This document shows, one piece after another, positions 1 to 7,561 of a stretch of 64,000 bases of DNA. Position 1 is the first letter of the stretch. Every line of letters starts with the position of its first letter. The position numbers and the translations under genes were made by a program. This stretch comes from a bacterium (lineage in GTDB: Bacteria; Bacillota; Clostridia; Lachnospirales; Lachnospiraceae), in NCBI GenBank assembly GCA_030524675.1, contig JAUNGE010000014.1:1-64000 (forward strand), given 5' to 3'. The notes beneath the pieces are model-generated. The model saw only the letters and a program-made list of their open reading frames with translations. It searched no databases and was not told where the DNA came from.

Positions 1-24
1 GGAAATAGGTTTTCCTGTATGTAT

Positions 25-53
25 ATTGTAGCATATATTTTACTGAAAAACAA
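25..53 (-). promoter_or_regulatory. Possible sigma-A promoter reading out of the left edge
   Basis: On the minus strand TTGTTT and TACAAT are separated by exactly 17 bases. It would transcribe leftwards out of the window, so its gene is not visible. A weak inverted repeat (TTTACT...AGTAAA, 38-66) overlaps the -35 side. Nothing coding is supported between 1 and 205. Confidence 0.4.
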
Positions 54-96
54 GTATTTTTAGTAAAGTATACATCTCTCACCATAATGCCATTCA

Positions 97-119
97 TCCC
101 ACGACCTAAAAGGTCATGG
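97..119. repeat. Small hairpin, possible IS200/IS605-type end
   Basis: CCCACGACC and GGTCATGGG form a 9-bp stem around a 5-base loop. The single C/A mismatch becomes a G-U pair in RNA from the minus strand. Hairpins of the form CCCACGAC...GTCGTGGG followed by GGTTTTC are common near the ends of IS200/IS605-family elements. No transposase is visible to the right, so this is at most a remnant or the edge of an element lying to the left. Confidence 0.3.
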
Positions 120-205
120 GTTTTCTGGCTGGTTAATTATAAAATCTGCCATAAAAGCTGCCATAACGTCGTCCTGCAGACCGTGTAAAAGCTCCTCCTT
201 CAAAG

Positions 206-250
206 AAAAAGTCGGGCTATTCCTTCGGTAATCCGAAAAAATAGCCCGAC
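206..250 (-). terminator. Rho-independent terminator of fba
   Basis: An 11-bp perfect stem (GTCGGGCTATT at 211-221 and AATAGCCCGAC at 240-250) is followed on the minus strand by five T residues (206-210). It lies about 140 bases after the aldolase stop and is the obvious end of that transcript. Confidence 0.85.
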
Positions 251-387
251 ATATTTTACACATTTTACTTCTTAATTTACTTCGCAGATTCTGTTTTTCT
301 GCTGTTTTCCTGGCCTTCTTGGCCTTACCGCTTGCTCTTACTGTTTTTCTGCTCTTCTATCATCGAGCTTATTCTCAGAGCTTATTC

Positions 388-1251
388 TCAAGCTTTTCCT
401 ACAGAACCGAACAGTTCCATTTTTTCTCTTACAGTCTGCTTGATTGCCTCTGTGCCTGGAAGGAGAAGCTTACGTGGGTCATAGCCCTTGCCCTGTACGT
501 CCTTGCCTGCCTCGATGTATTTACGTGTAGCCTCAGCAAAGGATAACTGGCACTCTGTGTTTACGTTGATTTTTGCAACGCCCAGAGAGATTGCCTTCTT
601 AATCATATCCTCCGGAATACCTGTACCGCCGTGCAGAACTAATGGCATATCGCCTACTTTTGCCTTAACATCCTCTAATACATCAAAACGAAGTCCTGGC
701 CAGTTTGCCGGATATTTTCCGTGGATGTTTCCGATACCTGCTGCCAGCATGGTAACACCTAAATCTGCAATCGCCTTACACTCGTTCGGGTCTGCACACT
801 CGCCAAGGCCTACAACGCCGTCCTCTTCACCGCCGATGGAGCCAACCTCAGCCTCTAAGGACATGCCTTTCTCCTTGCACACCTTTACCAACTCTGTTGT
901 CTTCTCAATGTTCTCTGCAATCGGATAGTGAGAACCATCAAACATGATAGAAGAAAATCCTGCCTCGATGCACTTATAGCATCCCTCATATGTTCCATGG
1001 TCTAAGTGCAAAGCAACCGGAACAGTAATCTTTAACTCTTCCATCATCGCTTTCACCATAGCAGCTACAGTCTTAAATCCAGTCATATACTTTCCTGCAC
1101 CCTCGGAGACACCCAGAATCACTGGGGATTTTAACTCCTCTGCTGTCAGCAGTACTGCCTTTGTCCACTCAAGGTTATTGATATTGAACTGACCTACTGC
1201 ATACTTTCCCTCTTTTGCTTTTTTCAGCATTTCTTCTGCGGAAACTAACAT
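388..1251 (-). CDS. fba: Class II fructose-1,6-bisphosphate aldolase
   Basis: Reversibly splits fructose-1,6-bisphosphate into glyceraldehyde-3-phosphate and dihydroxyacetone phosphate in the cytoplasmic glycolytic/gluconeogenic pathway. The 287-residue length fits the zinc-dependent class II family. The metal-site segment HLDHG is seen near residue 82, followed by a long conserved TIM-barrel with LHGGTGIPEDMIKKAI near 207 and the N-V-N-T-E-C phosphate-binding stretch after it. The start at 1251 has an AGGAGG-like site just upstream. It stands alone, with its own promoter (1318-1346) and terminator (206-250). Identification is very secure. Confidence 0.97.
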   Translation of the reverse strand: MLVSAEEMLKKAKEGKYAVGQFNINNLEWTKAVLLTAEELKSPVILGVSEGAGKYMTGFKTVAAMVKAMMEELKITVPVALHLDHGTYEGCYKCIEAGFSSIMFDGSHYPIAENIEKTTELVKVCKEKGMSLEAEVGSIGGEEDGVVGLGECADPNECKAIADLGVTMLAAGIGNIHGKYPANWPGLRFDVLEDVKAKVGDMPLVLHGGTGIPEDMIKKAISLGVAKINVNTECQLSFAEATRKYIEAGKDVQGKGYDPRKLLLPGTEAIKQTVREKMELFGSVGKA

Positions 1252-1317
1252 TTTATAATCCTCCTATCTTTTCAAGCGTTTCCCTGGGGGCTTTTACCCT
1301 TTATCGCTCTTTAGGTC

Positions 1318-1346
1318 ATTATATACCACTCTGAAAGTCCCGTCAA
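1318..1346 (-). promoter_or_regulatory. fba promoter (TTGACG-17-TATAAT)
   Basis: On the minus strand the -35 box TTGACG (1341-1346) and -10 box TATAAT (1318-1323) are 17 bases apart, almost perfect sigma-A consensus. The -35 box is the end of one arm of the large dyad at 1339-1400, so a protein or structure at the dyad would compete with RNA polymerase. Confidence 0.85.
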
Positions 1347-1400
1347 GCGGTCAACTGTTCAGATGGGCTTGCACATCTGAATAGTTGAGCATTTGACGGG
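1339..1400. repeat. 62-bp imperfect palindrome between thrC and fba
   Basis: Two 27-base arms surround an 8-base centre with only three mismatches and one G-T pair. The outer part is CCCGTCAA/TTGACGGG and the inner part TTCAGATG/CATCTGAA. There is no T-run on the minus strand, so it is not a standard terminator for thrC, although it starts only 19 bases after the thrC stop. It may be a processing or stability structure for the thrC 3' end, a large operator for fba, or both. Confidence 0.8.
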
Positions 1401-1418
1401 CTAACCTGTATGAATCAC

Positions 1419-2918
1419 TTAAAACCCAAGAATCTTTTTCACAGTCTGTGGCATATCGCATGCAGCGCACTGCAAATTGTGGCGAATCTGCGCATGGCGA
1501 ATTTCTTCTACCGCATTCGGCACCTTCACACCAGAAATTTCATGAAGCTCATCAATGTAATCCAGGTCATCTGCCTTGTTTTCTTTTCCCTTAATGGCCT
1601 CCACCACACTTCTTGCGAACTTATATGGACTCGCTGTAGATGCAATCACAGTCTTTCTTTCTCCTGACACATCACCATTCTGCGCTGCTGCGCGGTACAC
1701 TGCGGATGCCACTGCGGTGTGCGTGTCAATCACATATCCAGTATTTTTATATACATGTGCAATCTCTGCTGCCACTTCCTCCTCGGTCGCAAATCCGCCG
1801 ATGAAATCGCACATAAACTGCCGCATCTCTTCTGTCACGGTGTAAGAACCAGTCTGTGCCAGCTCCTTCATCAATTCTGCATTTTTCTTCGCATCTGCGC
1901 CGCAGCTCAAATAAATCAGGCGCTCAAGGTTACTGGAAATCAAAATGTCCATGGATGGAGAAGAAGTCAGGATAAATTCTCTGTTTCTATCATACGTTCC
2001 TGTACGGAAGAAATCATACAATACCTTATTTTCGTTGGAGGCACAGATCAGCTTCGCAATCGGCACTCCAATCTGTTTTGCAAAATAAGCAGCCAAAATA
2101 TTTCCAAAATTGCCGGTCGGCACGCACACCTGAATCGGCTCTCCGTCCGTAATCTCTCCATTCTCCAGGAGTTTTGCGTAAGCATATACATAATATACCA
2201 CCTGTGGAACGAGACGCCCAATGTTGATGGAGTTGGCAGAGGAAAAACGGAATCCTTTCTCATCCATCTCTTTTGCAAATGCCTGGTCGTTAAAAATGGC
2301 CTTCACACCGCTCTGTGCATCGTCAAAGTTTCCATCGATGCCCACAACAGACGTATTTTCACCTTTCTGTGTCAGCATCTGCAGCTCCTGCACTCTGCTG
2401 ACGCCGTTCTTCGGATAAAATACAATGATTCTGGTCCCTGGAACATCGGCAAATCCAGCCATAGCAGCCTTTCCAGTATCGCCGGAGGTCGCAGTCAAAA
2501 TCACAATCTCCTTATCCGAGTGATTCTTCTTTGCAGCAGTTGTCATCAGATGCGGCAGAATGGAGAGCGCCATATCCTTGAAAGCAATCGTATTCCCGTG
2601 GAACAGCTCCAGATAGTATGCACCGTCTGCTTTTGCCAGAGGTGCAATCTCCTCCGTATCAAATTTTTCATCGTATGCTCTGTTGATGCAGTTTTTCAGC
2701 TCTTCCTCCGTAAAATCGGTGAGAAACAGCTTCATCACTTCATAAGCGGTCTCCTGGTAGGTCATCTTGGAGAGAGCCTCCATGGAAATCTCCAGTTTCG
2801 GCATTGTCTCTGGTACAAACAGGCCGCCATCATCTGCAAGCCCTTTTAAAATTGCCATCGAAGCGGTAACATGCTCTTCGCCGCCGCGTGTACTTCTGTA
2901 ATCTACATTCATGCTCAT
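1419..2918 (-). CDS. thrC: Threonine synthase
   Basis: PLP enzyme that converts O-phosphohomoserine to L-threonine and phosphate, the last step of threonine synthesis. At 499 residues it matches the long clade of threonine synthases. Visible motifs are the PLP-lysine segment FHGNTIAFKDMAL near residues 106-118 and the phosphate-binding TATSGDTGKAA near 140-150. The start at 2918 follows a purine-rich AGAGAGGATAATG region. It lies 112 bases after the feoA stop; a weak promoter may exist there but none is clear. No other threonine genes (hom, thrB) are adjacent. Confidence 0.96.
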   Translation of the reverse strand: MSMNVDYRSTRGGEEHVTASMAILKGLADDGGLFVPETMPKLEISMEALSKMTYQETAYEVMKLFLTDFTEEELKNCINRAYDEKFDTEEIAPLAKADGAYYLELFHGNTIAFKDMALSILPHLMTTAAKKNHSDKEIVILTATSGDTGKAAMAGFADVPGTRIIVFYPKNGVSRVQELQMLTQKGENTSVVGIDGNFDDAQSGVKAIFNDQAFAKEMDEKGFRFSSANSINIGRLVPQVVYYVYAYAKLLENGEITDGEPIQVCVPTGNFGNILAAYFAKQIGVPIAKLICASNENKVLYDFFRTGTYDRNREFILTSSPSMDILISSNLERLIYLSCGADAKKNAELMKELAQTGSYTVTEEMRQFMCDFIGGFATEEEVAAEIAHVYKNTGYVIDTHTAVASAVYRAAAQNGDVSGERKTVIASTASPYKFARSVVEAIKGKENKADDLDYIDELHEISGVKVPNAVEEIRHAQIRHNLQCAACDMPQTVKKILGF

Positions 2919-3030
2919 TATCCTCTCTTATTCAGGAAGTGAAATTTTTAGGTGCTTTGTGTTTTTTGATGCTATTGTTTTAACATATTTTCTCTATGCT
3001 TGCAAGCAAAAGCGTGAAAAGTACAGGATT

Positions 3031-3261
3031 TTACTCAATCTTCGCAAAAATTTTCGCGGCATCCTCTCTGCGCAGCGCAATGACAGCATTTCTCACAAGG
3101 TACGCGGCAATCTCTCCCTTTCGCCCTCTCAGCACACATTGAATCCTGGCATCCTGCTCGAATCCCAAATCCTGCAGCCGTTTTGCCATATATGGCTCAT
3201 GCGCCATCCAGACAATCGATGCGCTCTGTCCAATTTCTATATAATTCATGGGAACTACCAT
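3031..3261 (-). CDS. feoA: Ferrous iron transport protein FeoA
   Basis: Small cytosolic SH3-like protein that supports the FeoB iron(II) transporter. The 76 residues fit the usual ~75. The conserved core I-Y-M-A-K-R-L-Q-D-L-G-F is followed by a beta-rich half. An upstream GTG at 3303 would add 14 residues, but the ATG at 3261 has GGGGAGA four bases before it and is preferred. It faces away from feoB, with 136 bases between the two starts; feoA and feoB are normally co-directional. A TACAAT box at 3293-3298 could be its -10. Confidence 0.9.
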   Translation of the reverse strand: MVVPMNYIEIGQSASIVWMAHEPYMAKRLQDLGFEQDARIQCVLRGRKGEIAAYLVRNAVIALRREDAAKIFAKIE

Positions 3262-3397
3262 GTCGTCTCCCCGAAAAACCGGCGTTGTTTTTATTGTACG
3301 CACGTCTTATTGGTTTTGTGCGGCTTTGCCGTCACACTTCCCTGCATTTCACATATTCTGTCTGTAAGATGATACCATCATGCCGGAGGGACTTTTC
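3262..3397. promoter_or_regulatory. Divergent feoA/feoB control region
   Basis: This 136-base region must hold both promoters. On the minus strand a TACAAT lies 31 bases before feoA. On the plus strand TTCACA and GATACC are 17 bases apart before feoB, a weak match. A short dyad, TGTGCGGC/GCCGTCACA with one bulge (about 3316-3335), lies midway and is a possible site for an iron-responsive repressor. No clear Fur or DtxR box can be asserted. Confidence 0.4.
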
Positions 3398-5365
3398 ATG
3401 TCTCAATCTTCTCCTGTTATCGCACTGGCGGGAAATCCCAATGTGGGCAAAAGTACACTTTTCAACAGCCTGACTGGACTGAAACAACATACCGGCAACT
3501 GGGCCGGCGTCACAGTCGCCTGTACATCAGGAACCTTTTCTCAGGAAGGACGGGAATACACTGTGGTGGACCTCCCTGGAATTTATTCTCTTGACACACG
3601 CACAGAAGAAGAGAAACTGGCAAAAGACTTCATCACATCGGGCATTGCCGACTGCATTGCCGTTGTCTGTGATGCTACCTGCATCGTTCGAGGACTCTAT
3701 TTACTGAAGCAGATCGAAGAACTGACAACTCAATCAGAGGACCTCTTGGGGCATCTGTTTCTCTGTGTCAATCTCTGCGATGAGGCAAAGAAAAAGGGAA
3801 TTGTGATTGATTTTGACATTCTGAAAGACACACTCAAAATTCCTGTTATCGGAACACAGGCACACAAAAAGAAAAGCACACAGGCATTGAAAGAAGCGCT
3901 GGCGAGCGCAATCTGTGCAGATTTCCATATTTCTGATACAGATATTTCTGATGTTCCCGATTCCGTTGCTTCTGATGTCGTCTGCTCCAGCGATATCTCA
4001 GGGCCTAGGGATACATGGAATCCAAATTCTCTGGCCGAAAAGGCCGTATCCTACACCAATCCCAACTACCGGCGCCGTGAAGAGAGGCTGGACCGTATTC
4101 TGACAGCCCCTTTTTTCGGTGGTCTGCTGATGTTTCTGCTCCTGCTTCTCATTTTCTGGATTACGATTGCTGGAGCGAACTATCCTTCTTCCCTCCTCTG
4201 GAAACTGCTGCATAGCTTTGAAGAGCCGCTTCTCACCTTTTTTGGCTTCCTTCATGCTCCGCTGTGGATGACGGATGCCCTGATTTTTGGAGTTTACCGC
4301 GTCGTATCCTGGGTAGTCTCCGTCATGCTTCCTCCCATGGCAATCTTCTTTCCACTCTTTACTCTTCTTGAAGATTTGGGCTATCTTCCCCGCATTGCCT
4401 TCAATTTAGATGGCGCTTTTAAAAAGTGCCAAACATGCGGAAAACAATGTCTTACTATGGCTATGGGGTTTGGATGCAATGCCGCCGGTGTGGTCGGATG
4501 CCGCATCATCGACTCCCCCAGAGAACGCCTGATTGCCATTTTGACAAACTCCCTTGTGCCTTGCAATGGCCGTTTTCCCACTCTCCTCATGCTGATTTCT
4601 TTCTTTTTCATGGGAACTGCCGCCGCAGACACGAAAAATGCAGCTTCCTCCGCCCTAGTCTCTCTGGGCACTGCGCTGCTTCTCACCTGCTTTATTCTTC
4701 TTGGAGTAGGCATGACACTCGCTGCATCATTCCTTCTGTCCAAAACGGTCTTAAAAGGCATCCCTTCCTCCTTTACCCTGGAACTGCCTCCCTACAGGAA
4801 ACCGCAGATTCAAAAGATTCTGGTTCGCTCTCTGCTTGACCGGACACTCTTTGTCCTGGGAAGAGCACTCGCCATCGCTGCACCGGCGGGCCTTTTCATC
4901 TGGCTCTCTGCCAATCTCGCATTTGGAGACAATGGCCTTTTCTGGATGGGCAGCGGCGTACCAGCAGACAGTCAGAGTGTTCTCTCTCTGATTACCAGTT
5001 TTCTCGACCCGCTCGGACATCTGATGGGGCTGGATGGTGTGATTCTGACAGCTTTTCTTCTGGGATTTCCAGCAAACGAAATCGTAGTCCCCATCATTCT
5101 GATGGCGTATCTGCAGACAGGGCACCTCACTGCGTTCTCCTCTACATCGGAAATGTTCTCCATTTTTACCGCTAATGGGTGGACGTTTGAAACCATTCTC
5201 TGTATGGCTGTTTTCTCTCTGTTTCACTGGCCCTGCTCGACTACCTGCCTGACTATCCGCAAAGAAACAGGGAGCTTAAAATGGACAGCTGCCGCATTTT
5301 TGCTCCCTTCCTGTATCGGTTTTCTTCTCTGTACCTGTATTCATCTGGTTATAGCTTCGCTCTGA
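3398..5365 (+). CDS. feoB: Ferrous iron transporter FeoB
   Basis: Inner-membrane iron(II) transporter with an N-terminal GTPase. At 655 residues it is a compact Gram-positive form with no FeoC-like extension. G1 GNPNVGKST lies at residues 12-20, G3 is DLPG, and the N-x-x-D G4 motif is NLCD. Core and Gate membrane segments follow from about residue 235, including the conserved GFGCNAAGVVGCRII and LVPCNGRFPT stretches. The first ATG (3380) lacks a ribosome site; GGAGGG at 3385-3390 sits seven bases before the ATG at 3398, which is used here. The 3' end runs into a decayed tandem repeat with no hairpin terminator. Confidence 0.96.
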   Translation: MSQSSPVIALAGNPNVGKSTLFNSLTGLKQHTGNWAGVTVACTSGTFSQEGREYTVVDLPGIYSLDTRTEEEKLAKDFITSGIADCIAVVCDATCIVRGLYLLKQIEELTTQSEDLLGHLFLCVNLCDEAKKKGIVIDFDILKDTLKIPVIGTQAHKKKSTQALKEALASAICADFHISDTDISDVPDSVASDVVCSSDISGPRDTWNPNSLAEKAVSYTNPNYRRREERLDRILTAPFFGGLLMFLLLLLIFWITIAGANYPSSLLWKLLHSFEEPLLTFFGFLHAPLWMTDALIFGVYRVVSWVVSVMLPPMAIFFPLFTLLEDLGYLPRIAFNLDGAFKKCQTCGKQCLTMAMGFGCNAAGVVGCRIIDSPRERLIAILTNSLVPCNGRFPTLLMLISFFFMGTAAADTKNAASSALVSLGTALLLTCFILLGVGMTLAASFLLSKTVLKGIPSSFTLELPPYRKPQIQKILVRSLLDRTLFVLGRALAIAAPAGLFIWLSANLAFGDNGLFWMGSGVPADSQSVLSLITSFLDPLGHLMGLDGVILTAFLLGFPANEIVVPIILMAYLQTGHLTAFSSTSEMFSIFTANGWTFETILCMAVFSLFHWPCSTTCLTIRKETGSLKWTAAAFLLPSCIGFLLCTCIHLVIASL

Positions 5366-5371
5366 GTTTCT

Positions 5372-5492
5372 TATAATGAGTTTTTTTATAATGCGTTTTC
5401 TATAATGTGCTTTTTATAGTAAGTTTTTTCTAGTAAGTTTCTTGTAGCAAGCCCTTTACAGCGAATCTCTTATAAGCGCTCTCTTCTAAAGT
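5372..5492. repeat. Decayed 14-15 bp tandem repeat between convergent genes
   Basis: About eight units of the form TATAATGAGTTTTT follow one another from just after the feoB stop towards the TPM-protein stop. They are recognisable near feoB (TATAATGAG, TATAATGCG, TATAATGTG) and degrade progressively rightwards (TAGTAAG, TAGCAAG, CAGCGAA, TAAGCGC). It is A/T rich and contains several -10-like boxes but no hairpin, although it fills the whole space between two convergent genes. Confidence 0.75.
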
Positions 5493-5503
5493 ACCTGAAT
5501 TTT

Positions 5504-6409
5504 CTAAAATTTCCGGCTTCCGCCGTTGAAACTGCGCCCAGAGCTTCTGTGAGAATTGCTCCCGCGGTAACTTCCTGAACTCCGGCTGGAGGAGCTGCTG
5601 CGCCCGCCTGAGCTTCTGGAAGGCGGCGGGTTTTTCGGAATTCTCACCGATGTGACGTCCTTTCCCACCAGAATATCCGTCTCCTTTCTCAGAAGGAAAT
5701 GGGACTGTGTACGGTAGCCGCTCTGAAAACCGGTTGCCGCACTTTTTCCTGGTTTCCTTCTATATCCGCCTGCAATACTGACGCACGGAAGAAACGCCAG
5801 AAGAAATGCCGCACCGCATGCAGCCGCAATCTCCACTGATGTCAGACTCTTCTTTTGCTGCACTGGCTTCATCTCCACATAGACATCCGTATCCACTCCA
5901 GCTTCCACCACATAGGATACCGTATCATTCACAGCGAGAAGAGCGGCATCTGCATAGGCGCCGTCTACCACATAAGAAAAAGCGTCATCTAAAATCTGGT
6001 CCCTGCGTGTGTCTGTCACATAATAATTCATTCTTCCCACAGGAGAATAAAAAATTTCCCGATTATCCATATCAATCAGAAAAATCATTCCGCTGTACTC
6101 TTCATCCAGTCCAAAATCTCCATCAATATAAAAGTCTTCCCCATAGCGCTCCGCCGTCTTGCCCTGTGCATCCTCTGTCGTCACTACCACAAAATCCATA
6201 GCTGTCTTTTTCACAGCATCCTGCATCGCTCGTTTCAAGTCATCCCGCTCACTCTGTGAAAACAATCCGGCATTGTCATAGAGATGCGCTTCCCTCTCCT
6301 CCGCTCTCACGCAGAACGCGCCCGCCTGAAGAAATACCACCAGAGATACTAAGACAAGCAGGACGCACAAAACGAGTTCCTTTTTTCTTGCTGCTTTTTC
6401 TATTCTCAT
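5504..6409 (-). CDS. TPM-domain membrane protein (YdjH/YgcG-like)
   Basis: A 301-residue protein with an N-terminal membrane anchor or signal segment (about 12-35) and a TPM domain (about 40-170) containing LYDNAGLFSQSERDDL and an acidic FGLDEEYSG segment. A second membrane helix lies near 190-215, followed by a serine/arginine/glycine-rich tail ending in GGSRKF. TPM domains are known from extracytoplasmic proteins and from B. subtilis YdjH. It overlaps the zinc-ribbon gene by four bases (ATGA), so they are translationally coupled. Its exact biochemical role is unknown. Confidence 0.85.
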   Translation of the reverse strand: MRIEKAARKKELVLCVLLVLVSLVVFLQAGAFCVRAEEREAHLYDNAGLFSQSERDDLKRAMQDAVKKTAMDFVVVTTEDAQGKTAERYGEDFYIDGDFGLDEEYSGMIFLIDMDNREIFYSPVGRMNYYVTDTRRDQILDDAFSYVVDGAYADAALLAVNDTVSYVVEAGVDTDVYVEMKPVQQKKSLTSVEIAAACGAAFLLAFLPCVSIAGGYRRKPGKSAATGFQSGYRTQSHFLLRKETDILVGKDVTSVRIPKNPPPSRSSGGRSSSSSRSSGSYRGSNSHRSSGRSFNGGSRKF

Positions 6410-7482
6410 ATCCAGTATCCCCCTATCAAAAACAGAATCAAAAGCGGAAAGAAAATCCCTGCAAACAGCAGCATCAATTTTTTCTGGTCCACTGGAAGCT
6501 GTCCGCAGATTTTCTCAGTCTGTCCATTCAGAGCAAAATAGTAGACTTTATCCCTCGCCTTATCCTGATACGTCAGCACCCAAACTGGAAGGAGCACATA
6601 GTTCCAGACTTCATTTCGGATCTGAACATCCTGCTGCTGAATCGTAAGCCTGTTGTAGCCGGATTCTGCCTGCCCTTTCAAATCCGCTCTGGCATACTGT
6701 TCGAGTTCCGTATAGAGGTCGTCTTTAAAAACTGTCGATTCCATATCCCGCTTTTCCGCCCCGAATCCCGAAAGATATCCGGTGGAAAATGGCTGCACCT
6801 GTGCCATATCATAGGGAAGCACTCCTTCTATCAGGTCCTTATCCGCTTTCTGCAAAGCATTTCTGGCAATGTTTTTCACATCCATTCTTCCAGAGCGGGA
6901 CACTGAAAACCGTTTGGTCTCTGTATAGCGCCTGTCTCCACTCTGCCATGTGCGTATCTTCGTCCCCTCGCCGCTCAGACTGCCGTCAATCTGACAGTCA
7001 AACATCCAGTAGGGAAAATAGATTCCGGACAGCTTTTCAATCTGACTTTTCGAGAAAAAGTCATTTGGCACAAAACGTTTTTTGTGAATCCAATCAACAA
7101 AAATCTGCTCTGCCTTTTTTCTGTCAATGGCAAACGGAATGACCTCATTCGGCTGGAAGGTTCCGCTGACTCTTCCGGAAAGCACAACCGGATTATGGCA
7201 ATAATAACAGAACGTAGCTGCTGTCGTCTCATCTGTCACAATCTGGGCGCCGCAGTTCGGGCACTGATACAGGATGGCATCCCCCTGCTCTTCCCCGCCT
7301 TCTGGTGCCTTCGTCCCCTCCTGCTGCCCTGTTTTTTCCTGCTCTTTTGTGTCCTCTGGATACAGCTCTTCCAGTTCTTCCTGCGTGAAAATAGAAAAAC
7401 AGAACTCACATTTATATTTCTGCGTATTCGGGTCAAACTGCAGTCCTCCCCCGCAGTTTGGGCACTTATATGTAAGAATCAT
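6406..7482 (-). CDS. Zinc-ribbon membrane protein (YdjG-like)
   Basis: 358 residues. Two CxxC zinc ribbons occupy the N-terminus: CPNCGGGLQ with CEFCFS (about 8-32), and CPNCGAQI with CYYCHNP (about 75-98). A large middle region is rich in aromatic and charged residues, and a C-terminal membrane helix (about 335-356) has almost nothing beyond it. The layout resembles B. subtilis YdjG, which with YdjH and YdjI forms a membrane platform linked to PspA. It sits between the SPFH and TPM genes, and no pspA gene is present in the window. Confidence 0.82.
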   Translation of the reverse strand: MILTYKCPNCGGGLQFDPNTQKYKCEFCFSIFTQEELEELYPEDTKEQEKTGQQEGTKAPEGGEEQGDAILYQCPNCGAQIVTDETTAATFCYYCHNPVVLSGRVSGTFQPNEVIPFAIDRKKAEQIFVDWIHKKRFVPNDFFSKSQIEKLSGIYFPYWMFDCQIDGSLSGEGTKIRTWQSGDRRYTETKRFSVSRSGRMDVKNIARNALQKADKDLIEGVLPYDMAQVQPFSTGYLSGFGAEKRDMESTVFKDDLYTELEQYARADLKGQAESGYNRLTIQQQDVQIRNEVWNYVLLPVWVLTYQDKARDKVYYFALNGQTEKICGQLPVDQKKLMLLFAGIFFPLLILFLIGGYWI

Positions 7483-7561
7483 CTCGCCTCTTCTCCCCCT
7501 GTCTAGTCATCTTTTCTAAACTACCCTATCGAGTTTATCCTATCTGGCCGGTCCCGTTCAT

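Noticed and set aside
1719-2849. Plus-strand open frame of 376 codons over thrC
   Set aside because: Antisense shadow of thrC without any coding signature.
3262-3303. Longer FeoA from a GTG at 3303
   Set aside because: The ATG at 3261 has GGGGAGA at good spacing and gives the normal family length.
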